Source: Sphingobacterium nematocida
GTDB taxonomy: Bacteria > Bacteroidota > Bacteroidia > Sphingobacteriales > Sphingobacteriaceae
DNA length: 64,000 nt
NCBI RefSeq assembly: GCF_900168125.1
Contig: NZ_FUZF01000022.1
Location: forward strand, 34,937 to 98,936
Direction: 5' to 3'
Shown here: positions 52,777-61,850 of the stretch, piece by piece
Layout: each line of letters starts with the position of its first letter
How positions within the stretch are numbered: the stretch's first letter is position 1
Program-made: the position numbers and the translations under genes
The notes under the pieces: generated by a model
The model's database searches: none
What the model saw: only the letters and a program-made list of their open reading frames with translations
Told to the model about the DNA's origin: nothing

Positions 52777-53484
52777 ATGAAAAATTACACTAATTACTTT
52801 TTTTTAACCATTCTTGGTCTACTATCTTGGGGGGCAGTCTCGGCTCATGCCCTTTGGATCGAATCAAGTCCTATTGCTGCTAAAAATAAAGCGCATCAAG
52901 TCAAAATTTTTTATGGGGAGTATGCTACCAACGAGATCGAGTCTATCGATAAGTGGTATTCTGATGTAAAGGATTTTAAAATCATCTTAACCAGCCCTTC
53001 TAACAAGCAAATCGAATTAAGCAAATCTATTTCTGGCGATCATTTTGAAAGCACGTTTACGCCTACCGAAGACGGGATGTACACATTGTCAGTAGTTCAT
53101 GTTGCGAAAGATTTAGGAGGTACTACAAAGTATGAATTTTCTTCTACAGCATTGGTCTCGGTAGGGGACACTAATGCGGCATTATTAAACCTGCCATTCT
53201 GTATTCAGGTACAACCTAAAGTACATGAAAACGGGCAAATGATAGAGGCTGTAGTACTTCAGGACGGTAAACCTGTTCCCGACGCAGATCTATTGGTCAT
53301 GAGCCAGGAGGGATGGAGCAAAACTTTCAAAGCTGATGCGAATGGCAAGGTGAGCTTTCCTGCGATCTGGAAAGGGATATATGTACTCGAAGCTGCTGTA
53401 AATAAAGCGGAATCTGGACAATGGCATAATAAGTCTTATAGTAAGGTTTGGCAAGGTACAACATCGAGTATAATCGTACAATAA
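52777..53484 (+). CDS. DUF4198-type exported protein
   Basis: 235 residues with a signal peptide ending GAVSAHA. The mature start HALWIESSPIAAKNKAHQVK and FYGEYATNEIE match the DUF4198 pattern (HxxW/L at the new N-terminus), a family linked to uptake of metal ions. VQPKVHENGQMIEAVVLQDGKPVPDADLLV begins a second Ig-like domain at about residue 145. The His at the mature N-terminus could bind metal (inference). It is first gene of the operon with a TonB receptor 126 bp downstream. Confidence 0.8.
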   Translation: MKNYTNYFFLTILGLLSWGAVSAHALWIESSPIAAKNKAHQVKIFYGEYATNEIESIDKWYSDVKDFKIILTSPSNKQIELSKSISGDHFESTFTPTEDGMYTLSVVHVAKDLGGTTKYEFSSTALVSVGDTNAALLNLPFCIQVQPKVHENGQMIEAVVLQDGKPVPDADLLVMSQEGWSKTFKADANGKVSFPAIWKGIYVLEAAVNKAESGQWHNKSYSKVWQGTTSSIIVQ

Positions 53485-53610
53485 ATCGAAAAGGTAGATA
53501 TTATTGGCAATAAGTCGGCAAGCTTGCAATAATATCATATCGAAGAAATCCAGCGGCAAATGAATTATAGATGGACTATGCTCCATTTTAGATACTGTAA
53601 AAGATAAGAA

Positions 53611-55965
53611 ATGCAAATTTTAAAATACGTCGTCTTGATTTTTATATCTGGATGGATTGGCTGTGGGAACGCTCAGATACAGCGTTTTGAGCTTAATGGA
53701 AGAGTTTTGTCTTCGGCGGGGGAGGCTCTTCAAAATGCGACAGTGAGAGTAAATGGCGTTGTGATGTTCACAGACAAGGAGGGGAGTTATAAGGTCAATG
53801 GCCTAGAAAAGAAAAACATTGATATTGATGTTTCTGCTGTAGGGTATCGGTCTCAGAAACAGTCGTTGGTCCTGAAGGAAACTTTAACTCACTTGAGCTT
53901 TACCTTGCAACAACAGTCCGATATTGAGACTGTACACGTTATGGGTCTTACAAAGACACAAGAAGTCAACCGTCAGGCTTATAATGTAACCGCTATCGAT
54001 GCGACTAAACTGCATAATACGACATTAGACATTGCTGGAGCATTGGATCGCGTGGCTGGTGTACGGGTTAGAGAAAATGGTGGGTTGGGATCTAGTTTTA
54101 ATCTATCGTTGAATGGGTTTTCTGGAGAGCACGTTCGCTATTTTTTGGATGGTGTGCCAATGGAAAATTTTGGTTCCTCCTTCCAAATTAATAATATTCC
54201 AATCAATCTAGCAGAACGAATAGAAGTTTATAAGGGAGTAGTACCAGTATGGCTAGGCTCGGATGCCTTAGGTGGTGCTATTAATATTGTCACTGGAGAT
54301 AAGAAACATAATTATGTAGACGTGTCTTATTCGTACGGTTCATTCAATACACACCGCACGGTGATCAATACAGCCGTTACGAATAAGCAGGGGTTGACTT
54401 TTCAATTGAATGCCTTCCAAAATTATTCGGACAATAATTATAAGGTTGATATCGACGCTTACAACAATCGTGGGGAGAACTATACAAAACCTGGTCGAGT
54501 ATCACGCTTTCACGATAAGTATCATAATGAATCTATGATTGCGAATCTGGGATTCGTGAATAAGCCGTTTGCGGATAAGCTCTTATTGGGAATAGTTTTA
54601 GGAAAAAATTACAAGGAGATTCAGACAGGAGCGAGAATAGATGCGGTATTTGGAGGTTGGCATCGAAGGGGCAACACCGTGATGCCGACCCTAAAATACA
54701 GTAAAAAGGATCTCATCAAAGGATTGGACGTTATTTTGAATGCTAATATTAACGTTGGTAAAGAGCAAAATATCGACACGGTAGCTAAACGCTTTGATTG
54801 GTTTGGTGATACCAACGCGGGGTTACCGCCGACTTCTGGCGAACGTAGTCGAAGCCTATACAAGTATAGCAATAATGAAGGTCTTGTTACGGCAACAGTT
54901 ACCTATAGCCTGAACGAAAATCATAATTTTAGTCTCAATAATGTCTTTAACACTTTCAATAGAAAGGGGACCGATGAGCTAAATCCTGTTAATACACAGT
55001 ATGAGCTAGCGAAGAAAACACAGAAGAATATAGTCGCGATGGGTTATCAGTATCAAGTCGCCGAGAAGTGGAGCACGACAGCATTCTTGAAACACTATCA
55101 TCAAAATAATAAAAATGGAGATGCGCAGAGGCAATTGATGAGCAGATTAGGATATGGTTTTGCTGCCGCCTATTTCATTAATCCCAATATGCAAATGAAG
55201 GCTTCTTACGAGTTGACCAGCAAGATGCCTACCCCTTATCAGATATTTGGTGATGTAGAGAATCAAGAATCAAATCCTAATCTAAAGCCCGAGCAAAGTC
55301 GTAATATAAATGTTGGCGTAAATTATAATTTCCGATTAGGTAAGAACCATAACTTTTCTGTTATGCCTAGCTTGATATATCGGGATGCTACTGATTTTAT
55401 CTATCAGCGACTGAACAATAACCAAAGCAAATATATCGCAGACAATAGAGATGGTGTTGTGACGTATGGAGGAGAAGCGGATCTTCGATACTCTTATAAG
55501 AACTTTATCAGTGCCGGAGGGAGCTTAACTTATCAATATTTGATCAACATGCAGCAGGTAGATCGCGATCCAAATTCTGGCGTAGAGATACCGAGTGGTG
55601 TATACCGTGACCAGATGCCAAATATCCCTTATTATTTCTGGAATGCGGATGTATCTTTCGCTTTCAAGAATGTAGGAGGACATGGCAATAACCTAAATGT
55701 AGGATACAATTTACTTTATGTAGATTCTTTTTGGCTGAGTTGGCCAAGTTTAGGAGGCCCCAATTCTGAAATCAAATTGGTAACGCCTTTTCAGCTTAGC
55801 CACGATGTTAGTGTCGTATATGGTCTGAAAAATGGGAAGTACAATGTGAGCTTAGAAGCGAGAAATATTACCGATGCCAAGTTGGTCGATAATTTCAGTA
55901 TGCAGAAGCCGGGGCGTGCCTTTTACCTGAATCTAAGATACTTTATAAATAATAATAAATTTTAA
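53611..55965 (+). CDS. TonB-dependent receptor (module 2)
   Basis: 784-residue outer-membrane receptor with a signal peptide ending WIGCGNAQ. A CarboxypepD_reg-like domain spans about 25-105, and the plug about 115-230 (RVAGVRVRENGGLGSSFNLS, IEVYKGVVPVWLGSDALGGA). A barrel ends PGRAFYLNLRYFINNNKF. It is paralogous to the receptor at 38.1 kb along its length. Gene order receptor - DUF4374 - (small membrane proteins) - PepSY repeats module 1. Probably imports a metal chelate. Confidence 0.9.
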   Translation: MQILKYVVLIFISGWIGCGNAQIQRFELNGRVLSSAGEALQNATVRVNGVVMFTDKEGSYKVNGLEKKNIDIDVSAVGYRSQKQSLVLKETLTHLSFTLQQQSDIETVHVMGLTKTQEVNRQAYNVTAIDATKLHNTTLDIAGALDRVAGVRVRENGGLGSSFNLSLNGFSGEHVRYFLDGVPMENFGSSFQINNIPINLAERIEVYKGVVPVWLGSDALGGAINIVTGDKKHNYVDVSYSYGSFNTHRTVINTAVTNKQGLTFQLNAFQNYSDNNYKVDIDAYNNRGENYTKPGRVSRFHDKYHNESMIANLGFVNKPFADKLLLGIVLGKNYKEIQTGARIDAVFGGWHRRGNTVMPTLKYSKKDLIKGLDVILNANINVGKEQNIDTVAKRFDWFGDTNAGLPPTSGERSRSLYKYSNNEGLVTATVTYSLNENHNFSLNNVFNTFNRKGTDELNPVNTQYELAKKTQKNIVAMGYQYQVAEKWSTTAFLKHYHQNNKNGDAQRQLMSRLGYGFAAAYFINPNMQMKASYELTSKMPTPYQIFGDVENQESNPNLKPEQSRNINVGVNYNFRLGKNHNFSVMPSLIYRDATDFIYQRLNNNQSKYIADNRDGVVTYGGEADLRYSYKNFISAGGSLTYQYLINMQQVDRDPNSGVEIPSGVYRDQMPNIPYYFWNADVSFAFKNVGGHGNNLNVGYNLLYVDSFWLSWPSLGGPNSEIKLVTPFQLSHDVSVVYGLKNGKYNVSLEARNITDAKLVDNFSMQKPGRAFYLNLRYFINNNKF

Positions 55966-55977
55966 CACACATATATT

Positions 55978-57213
55978 ATGCAATTTAAAAACACACTATT
56001 GGTATTGGCTACTATGGGGATGATGGTGTCCTGTCAAGACAAAGAAAGCGATATTGTCAACAAAACTCCCGGAAACTTTATAGTTACGGTGACTCCAACC
56101 GCTTCAACAGGAGTTGCTGATTACCTGCTTACATCGAGTAGTCTGGATACCGGCGCTATCTCGATAAAGGGACAAGGAGTAGAGCAGGACGGTACATATA
56201 GATATTACGTGACGTACAAGAATCGATTTTATAGCATGTTGTATGGGCAGGGCAATCCAGGCGCTATCACGGTGTATGATATTCAAAACGGAGGGTTGCG
56301 TAAAATCGCTAATGCTGTAACAGAAACTGTTCAGGCGTTTGCGCCAGTAAATGACGATATCTTGATGACCAAGATTTCCCGGAATATTACCAACCCTACA
56401 ATTAGTTGGTATGGCTTTAATACGAATACACTACAAGTTGATAAACAAGGTTCGATCAACTCAGCGGAGTTAGCGGCAAATAACGGTGCCCCTGGAGAAC
56501 TAACATTCTTTTCGTGGATTAAGCAGGTGGGTAATAAAGTCTATGCACCCTATTTTTCAGTAAAGGGCTGTTGTAGCGCTACGTTTGGAACAGCCTATCC
56601 TGACCAAGCTTGGATAGCCGTTTATTCTTATCCGGAAATGAAGCTGGAAAAGGTAATTAAGGATGACCGTATCAGTTTCATCGGGAGATATTTTACAGAC
56701 GGACTTGAGTTGACGAGTAGCAATGAGGCTTACGCTTTTTCGAGTGCTGTAGCAACATCCGACGGGACAAAAATGAATTCTACGAAACCTTCAGCAGTTG
56801 TTAAGATCAATACAGCGACCGGTGAGATTGATAAATCGTATTTCTTCAATTTCGAGGAAGTATCTGGAGGTTTGAATATTACAACATGGTTATATGTAGG
56901 GAATAATAACTTCGTGGTTTATTCGAACGAAAAAGCAGAAAAGGGAGCTTATGCTACAGGAAAAACCATCGGTGTAATCAATGTGGTTAGCAAGACGTAC
57001 AAAAAAGTAACAGGACTTCCTTCTGCACTTGAAATTAGCTCTTTTACAATGCGTAATAATTATTCGCCTAAAGACGGCCGTAACGGATATATCGGTGTGA
57101 ACCTAACATCAGGTGTGGGTTATGTCTACAAAATTGATGCAAGTACGGCGACAGCAACTAGAGGTTTGAAAGTAGAAGGTGGTACCATCACAGCTATTGA
57201 GCATTTAAATTAA
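55978..57213 (+). CDS. DUF4374 lipoprotein (module 2)
   Basis: 411 residues with a lipoprotein signal (MQFKNTLLVLATMGMMVSCQ, lipobox VSC at Cys19). The remainder is beta-propeller-like as in the module 1 homologue, with blocks such as VNDDILMTKISRNI and TWLYVGNNNFVVYSNEKAE. A Cys-Cys pair (VKGCCSATFG) is unusual. It starts 12 bp after the receptor gene, so the two are cotranslated from one mRNA and probably form a surface complex. Confidence 0.85.
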   Translation: MQFKNTLLVLATMGMMVSCQDKESDIVNKTPGNFIVTVTPTASTGVADYLLTSSSLDTGAISIKGQGVEQDGTYRYYVTYKNRFYSMLYGQGNPGAITVYDIQNGGLRKIANAVTETVQAFAPVNDDILMTKISRNITNPTISWYGFNTNTLQVDKQGSINSAELAANNGAPGELTFFSWIKQVGNKVYAPYFSVKGCCSATFGTAYPDQAWIAVYSYPEMKLEKVIKDDRISFIGRYFTDGLELTSSNEAYAFSSAVATSDGTKMNSTKPSAVVKINTATGEIDKSYFFNFEEVSGGLNITTWLYVGNNNFVVYSNEKAEKGAYATGKTIGVINVVSKTYKKVTGLPSALEISSFTMRNNYSPKDGRNGYIGVNLTSGVGYVYKIDASTATATRGLKVEGGTITAIEHLN

Positions 57214-57227
57214 TCCATTAACTTTTG

Positions 57228-57258
57228 GCTCCGTTGTCTCTATTAGGGACAATGGAGC
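57228..57258 (+). other. intra-operon hairpin
   Basis: A 13-bp stem with two G-U pairs (GCTCCGTTGTCTC with GGGACAATGGAGC) and loop TATTA lies between the DUF4374 gene and the small membrane-protein genes. Only a weak T-rich stretch follows, so it may be an attenuator or an mRNA-stabilising 3' end for the receptor/lipoprotein segment. Confidence 0.55.
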
Positions 57259-57276
57259 TGATTATTTTGATATAAG

Positions 57277-57609
57277 ATGTATAGTATTCTGTTTTCTATC
57301 ATGCTACTCGCTGCCTTTCTGTTTTATCATTCCAGTGAAAAGGTCAAGTTTGTCAATAGACCACTTTGGTTAGAAAAGTTTAGCAAACAACGGAGTCTTA
57401 TTAGGGGATTTAGTTTGTTACTTTTTTTGCTGTGCGGTGTGGTCATTACGGTGGTGCAGGGAATAGGGGCAGGGAGCTTTGCATTAATAGTCTATATAAT
57501 GGGAGCTTTCAGTCTGGTTATCCTTTTGGCGCCATACGCGCTATTTCGGTGGTACCAAATGGCGCTATTATTTGTCTTCAGCCTTAGCTTGGAGCTCTTC
57601 ATTTTTTAG
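57277..57609 (+). CDS. small membrane protein, DUF3325-like
   Basis: 110 residues with three to four hydrophobic helices (about 2-16, 47-63, 65-87, 93-110) and the polar segment HSSEKVKFVNRPLWLEKFSKQ after the first. Size, topology and position before a DUF3649-like and a PepSY gene fit the DUF3325 proteins of proteobacterial siderophore operons; sequence resemblance is weak. Probably an accessory of the PepSY inner-membrane complex. Confidence 0.55.
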   Translation: MYSILFSIMLLAAFLFYHSSEKVKFVNRPLWLEKFSKQRSLIRGFSLLLFLLCGVVITVVQGIGAGSFALIVYIMGAFSLVILLAPYALFRWYQMALLFVFSLSLELFIF

Positions 57610-57629
57610 ATAATTAGCTATTTATTTTT

Positions 57630-57908
57630 ATGCCTGCAAACAAAAAGTACTTGAGTAGTCCGTTTCAACGGTTTCTAAAGATCACCGCCGGTTTTATTGG
57701 CGGATATACCGTTATGTTGTCATTTCACTTGCTATTGACGTCGGTCTTCGAGAAGAAGAATATTATTATTACTGCTGCATTTACAGGTTATACGCTTTGG
57801 GCCGTATTGTTGCTTATCGCTTTTTTGTCCAAAAATGGATGGAAGGTGTGGGCGGGATATATCATCTTGACTTTAGCGTTCGCGCTCCCCTACCTTCTTA
57901 AGAACTAG
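57630..57908 (+). CDS. small membrane protein, DUF3649-like
   Basis: 92 residues with three membrane helices (about 18-36, 44-64, 70-88). RFLKITAGFIGGYTVMLSFH followed by FTGYTLWAVLLLIAFLSKNGWKVWAGYI follows the DUF3649 pattern (GGY near the start of helix 1 and a W-rich turn before helix 3). Such proteins accompany PepSY proteins in iron-uptake operons. It ends 2 bp before the PepSY start codon. Confidence 0.6.
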   Translation: MPANKKYLSSPFQRFLKITAGFIGGYTVMLSFHLLLTSVFEKKNIIITAAFTGYTLWAVLLLIAFLSKNGWKVWAGYIILTLAFALPYLLKN

Positions 57909-57910
57909 TT

Positions 57911-59557
57911 ATGAATATTCGAAATTATAATATATACTTTAATACGCATACGATTAGCGGTATCATTATCTGTGCGCTGCTGTATGTCATCTTTTTTGCG
58001 GGATCATTTTCTTTTTTTAGGGACGAAATTGCCGCCTGGCAAAAAGGAACCTCTTATATAGGGTATAAAGGGGATTTGAAGAATTATGATAAGTTGATTG
58101 ATTCTTTGGGAGATGAAATGAACTTACGGGGCAGGGATCTCACTTTTTACATCAATCAAGGTGGAGCTGGCGCTTATGTGAATGTTTCCGCTTCCAATGA
58201 CTCTGTCCTGAACAAGGAAAATCTTGCTAAAGCAAAGCCCGCGACTGAGGAGAAAAAGGGTAGAAGACGAGGCCGCGGTAATGCGGATACTAAATATTTC
58301 AACTATGACTTTGTCCAGCAAAAATCTGGCGACTACAATAGCAATTATGATATGTCGGAGTTTCTGTATCGGTTACACTTTTTAGCACAACTCAATGAAG
58401 TGCCAATACGGGTCGGTATTGCGCCTTTTGGTTACTTTGTAGCTGGAGTGACCTCCTTTTTGTTTTTGTTTGCATTGATTACAGGGTTGATGCTGCATTG
58501 GGATAAAATTATAACTAACTTTTTTGTTTTTAGACCTTTTAATAAATGGAAGACGGTATGGACAGATATGCACACGGCACTCGGTGTGATTGGATTTCCT
58601 TTTCAGTTTTTATATGCGGTGACGGGTGTTTTTTTGATAATAAATTCCGTTCTAGCTATACCATTTGGCAAGTTGTTGTACGAAGGTGATCAGGACAAAA
58701 TGTATCAAGATCTAGGGTATTCCAGGGCGATAAAACATGAGTATGCGTATAAGCCTATGGAAAAGGATGTGCGCGTGGCTGATTATCTAAGTCTAGCACA
58801 ATCGAAATGGCCCGATGCAAGGATGAACCGTGTTCATATAAAAAACTATGCCGATTCCAACATGCATATCGTGATGGAATTTGAACCTCACTTTGACAAG
58901 AGTTTTGCTGGAACAGGAATCATAGACTATCGGATTCACGATGATAAAGTAGTGGAAGAGAAATCGCCTATGATAGAGGCGACCTACGTGGATAAGGTAA
59001 GAAGTTTACTCTATCGCTTGCACTTTGGAGACTTTGGGGGCTATCCTGTCAAGACTATTTATTTTATTTTGGGAATAATGGGCTGTTTGGTGATCACTTC
59101 GGGAATATTGATATGGCTTGTTGCACGAAATAAGAATAATGTGATACCGAGAAAGCGGAAGTTCAACTTATGGATGGCTAATCTATTTATGGCGGTATGT
59201 CTGACGATGCTGCCAGTTACAGCATTTACTTTTATCGCGATCAGGTTGAGTCCACAGGTCGACCAGACGTTCATCTATAGCGCATATTTTTATAGTTGGC
59301 TTGTGCTCGTTATCTATTACACGTTGCGAAAGCAGATCAATCGTACCAATAGAGAGACACTACTGGTCGGTAGTTTGTTGTCGTTTTGTGTACCAATAGT
59401 AAACGGTTTAAAGACGGGAAACTGGTTTTGGAGTACGTTCAAGGATGGATATACTGATATATTTGTTGTTGATTTTCTGTGGTTTGTGATTGGGGTTATT
59501 GGCCTTATTGCTTATTTTAAATCAAAAAAGTTTTTCGAAACTGTTAAAGCGACCTAA
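57911..59557 (+). CDS. PepSY-associated membrane protein (module 2)
   Basis: 548 residues. TM1 is near 15-38 (HTISGIIICALLYVIFFAGS), and the family motifs LYRLHFLAQ, HWDKI and DMHTALGVIGFPFQF are followed by TM pairs near 175-195 and 225-250. Three or four extra C-terminal helices (about 385-545) are absent from the module 1 homologue. A basic insert (EEKKGRRRGRGNADTK, about 115-130) occupies the same periplasmic loop as the charged insert there. Probable role in reducing or releasing imported metal at the inner membrane. Confidence 0.85.
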   Translation: MNIRNYNIYFNTHTISGIIICALLYVIFFAGSFSFFRDEIAAWQKGTSYIGYKGDLKNYDKLIDSLGDEMNLRGRDLTFYINQGGAGAYVNVSASNDSVLNKENLAKAKPATEEKKGRRRGRGNADTKYFNYDFVQQKSGDYNSNYDMSEFLYRLHFLAQLNEVPIRVGIAPFGYFVAGVTSFLFLFALITGLMLHWDKIITNFFVFRPFNKWKTVWTDMHTALGVIGFPFQFLYAVTGVFLIINSVLAIPFGKLLYEGDQDKMYQDLGYSRAIKHEYAYKPMEKDVRVADYLSLAQSKWPDARMNRVHIKNYADSNMHIVMEFEPHFDKSFAGTGIIDYRIHDDKVVEEKSPMIEATYVDKVRSLLYRLHFGDFGGYPVKTIYFILGIMGCLVITSGILIWLVARNKNNVIPRKRKFNLWMANLFMAVCLTMLPVTAFTFIAIRLSPQVDQTFIYSAYFYSWLVLVIYYTLRKQINRTNRETLLVGSLLSFCVPIVNGLKTGNWFWSTFKDGYTDIFVVDFLWFVIGVIGLIAYFKSKKFFETVKAT

Positions 59558-59574
59558 AATAAATTAATAAAAGA

Positions 59575-59613
59575 TTTGCTGTTACCAACCTTTTATTTAT
59601 ATTTGATCTAAAT
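59575..59613 (+). promoter_or_regulatory. promoter with overlapping ATTTAGA operator
   Basis: TTTG (59575-59578), exactly 19 bp, TATATTTG (59598-59605): a perfect promoter match. The minus strand of 59595-59613 reads ATTTAGATCAAATATAAAT, 15 of 19 identical to the box before the module 1 PepSY gene, and covers the -7 element. Confidence 0.65.
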
Positions 59614-59626
59614 AAAGGTATAGCTT

Positions 59627-59944
59627 ATGTGTCAGTCAATAACCTTGGGTGCGAGGGGTAATACCACAATCAACTATTGCAGCAAATGTAAAAATCATTA
59701 TATATGGCAAGGGGCTTTTATTTTGACGTTTAATTCATTTCAATACGATTGTTTTCTCGAAGAAATAAACAAGAAGATCGGTGAAGAGGAGTATTTGGGA
59801 TTTCCGGATGGCACATGCCGGATATTACTGCCTACTCCGGTTCAGGAGATTTTATTTACATTTTCAGAAGATGAGTGGCGCGATTTTACAATGGTTTTGC
59901 AGGAAGCCTATTATATGCGAGAAGTTTATCAGCTTATTAATTAG
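59627..59944 (+). CDS. small Cys-containing cytoplasmic protein, DUF6686-like
   Basis: 105 residues without signal peptide or membrane helix. Cys2, Cys18, Cys21 (CSKC) and Cys42 could bind a metal. NYCSKCKNHYIWQGAFILTFNSF and ILLPTPVQEILFTFSEDEW resemble the DUF6686 family of Bacteroidota; the assignment is from memory of the pattern. It has its own strong promoter overlapped by an ATTTAGA operator, so it is probably controlled together with the uptake operons. Confidence 0.6.
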   Translation: MCQSITLGARGNTTINYCSKCKNHYIWQGAFILTFNSFQYDCFLEEINKKIGEEEYLGFPDGTCRILLPTPVQEILFTFSEDEWRDFTMVLQEAYYMREVYQLIN

Positions 59945-60050
59945 TCATAGATATTAAGCCCTAGATGTGTGTTTAGTTTTTCTTGAAAAATAGACGTCTA
60001 GGCACAAATTACAGTTTTATAACTATTTCTCTCTCTTTTTTATAGACTGT

Positions 60051-60083
60051 AAATCCCCCGAGCTAGACTTGGGGGATTTTTTT
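60051..60083. terminator. terminator between DUF6686-like and ABC transporter genes
   Basis: AAATCCCCCGAG pairs with CTTGGGGGATTT (one G-U pair), followed by T residues on the plus strand; A-rich on the other side so it can serve both convergent genes. Confidence 0.8.
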
Positions 60084-61846
60084 TAGATGCTTGTGGAGTT
60101 AAATTGGAGATCATAAAGTTTTTTATAATACCCACCAATATTCAACAGTTCTTGATGGGAGCCAATCTCTTTAATCTCACCTTTGTCAAGAACTATAATT
60201 TTATCTGCCTTCTGTATGGTAGAGAGCCGATGCGCGATGACGATTGCTGTTCTGCCTTCCATTAAATTATCTATTGCTGATTGTATCATTTCTTCTGTCT
60301 CGGTATCTATGGAAGAAGTCGCTTCATCTAAGACGAGTATTTTCGGATCGTGTACAAGGGCCCTGATAAAGGAGACTAGTTGAGCTTGTCCGGCGGATAA
60401 TGTAGCCCCTCGTTCTTGTACTTCGTATTCAAATTGATTAGGAAGTCTGTTGATAAACTCATACGCGCCTACCCTTTTTGCCGCATCTGTGATCTTTTCG
60501 ATTGAAATCGTAGAATCATTTAACGATATGTTATTTTTTATTGTGTCAGAAAAAAGAAAAACATCTTGCAATACAATAGAGATGTTGTTTCTTAAAAAAC
60601 TAAGCTCATAATCTTTGATGTCTACTCCATCTAGTAGAATTTGTCCCTTTTGTATTTCATAAAACCTGCTCAAGATGCTGATTATGGATGATTTACCTGC
60701 TCCAGTAGCACCGACAAGGGCTAATGTTTCTCCTGGGGAGACACTGAAGCTAACGTCTTTTAATACCCATTTTTCATCATTGTAAGCGAACCATACATTT
60801 TTGAACTCAATAGCACCACGGATTTTAGCTTGTGTAATAGCTCCTATATTTGGTGTAAACTCATTCGTATCTAAGACGTCAAAGATGCGTTCTGCGGAAA
60901 CCATTCCCATTTGCAAGGTGTTGAACTTGTCAATTAACTCACGGATAGGTCGAAATATCATGTTGATATACATGATAAAGGCAACGACTACACCAGGAGA
61001 AATGATATCCGCGATAATTTGTTTGGATCCATACCATACTAATAGTCCGGTCGCGATTGCTACTATGATTTCGAGGACGGGAAAGAAAATGGAAAAATAC
61101 CAATTCGCGCGAATGTGGGCATTTCGATGTTCTTTGTTAATAGCTTCAAATTTGCGCATCTCTTGATCCTCTCGGGAGAAATATTGAATAATGGCCATCC
61201 CCGAGATATGTTCTTGTAAAAATGTATTTAAATTCGCAACCCATAATCTAACTCCTTGAAAAGCGGATTTCATTGCTTCTTTGAATACGTAAGTGGCGGC
61301 GATCATTAATGGCATAGGAACTAATACAATTAAGGTCAACCTCCAGTCCGTATAAAACATGACGGCTAGGATCACAACCAATTGCAACAAGTCTCCGATA
61401 ATCTGTATCAAACCTTCAGAGAAAATATTCGCGATGGTTTCTAGATCGGATATTGTCCGTGTAATAAGGCGACCTATTGGTGTATTGTCAAAATATTTTA
61501 ATCGCAAGTTTGTAATGTGATTAAACACTTGAATACGGATGTCACGAATAACCGATTGACCGAGTGTATTGGTCATTAGTGTATGAAAGTATCTGATAAT
61601 AGTTTGTAGCACCAACAAAAACATCATTAATGCAAGCATGGTGTTTAGCCCATCAGATTTACCTTTCAGAATGTAGCTGTCTAGTGTATGTTCAATTAAA
61701 AGAGGTAGAGCAGGGGCTACAGCAGCTAACAGAATAGTTAATACCACCGATACCCAGAAGGTGCTACGGTATGGGCGCATATATTTTGCTAGCCTGTTGA
61801 GCAACTTACTATCATAGGTACTCCCTGTTATTTTCTCTTTTTTCAT
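60083..61846 (-). CDS. ABC-type multidrug/lipid exporter (MdlB-like half transporter)
   Basis: 587 residues. A six-helix type I ABC exporter domain (about 25-310) contains the coupling motif IGRLITRTISDLETIA. The nucleotide-binding domain (about 340-580) carries Walker A VGATGAGKSS, Q-loop VLQDVFLFSDTI, signature LSAGQAQLVSF, Walker B ILVLDEATSSID and the H-loop IAHRLSTI. It acts as a dimer in the inner membrane. The signature has Ala where LSGGQ is usual, a variant also seen in MdlB-like proteins. It starts 4 bp after truA ends, so the two form an operon. Confidence 0.92.
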   Translation of the reverse strand: MKKEKITGSTYDSKLLNRLAKYMRPYRSTFWVSVVLTILLAAVAPALPLLIEHTLDSYILKGKSDGLNTMLALMMFLLVLQTIIRYFHTLMTNTLGQSVIRDIRIQVFNHITNLRLKYFDNTPIGRLITRTISDLETIANIFSEGLIQIIGDLLQLVVILAVMFYTDWRLTLIVLVPMPLMIAATYVFKEAMKSAFQGVRLWVANLNTFLQEHISGMAIIQYFSREDQEMRKFEAINKEHRNAHIRANWYFSIFFPVLEIIVAIATGLLVWYGSKQIIADIISPGVVVAFIMYINMIFRPIRELIDKFNTLQMGMVSAERIFDVLDTNEFTPNIGAITQAKIRGAIEFKNVWFAYNDEKWVLKDVSFSVSPGETLALVGATGAGKSSIISILSRFYEIQKGQILLDGVDIKDYELSFLRNNISIVLQDVFLFSDTIKNNISLNDSTISIEKITDAAKRVGAYEFINRLPNQFEYEVQERGATLSAGQAQLVSFIRALVHDPKILVLDEATSSIDTETEEMIQSAIDNLMEGRTAIVIAHRLSTIQKADKIIVLDKGEIKEIGSHQELLNIGGYYKKLYDLQFNSTSI

Positions 61847-61850
61847 ATGT

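Noticed and set aside
60083..61846. Inactive ABC transporter because of LSAGQ instead of LSGGQ
   Set aside because: The Ala variant is common in MdlB-like exporters and all other ATPase motifs are intact.
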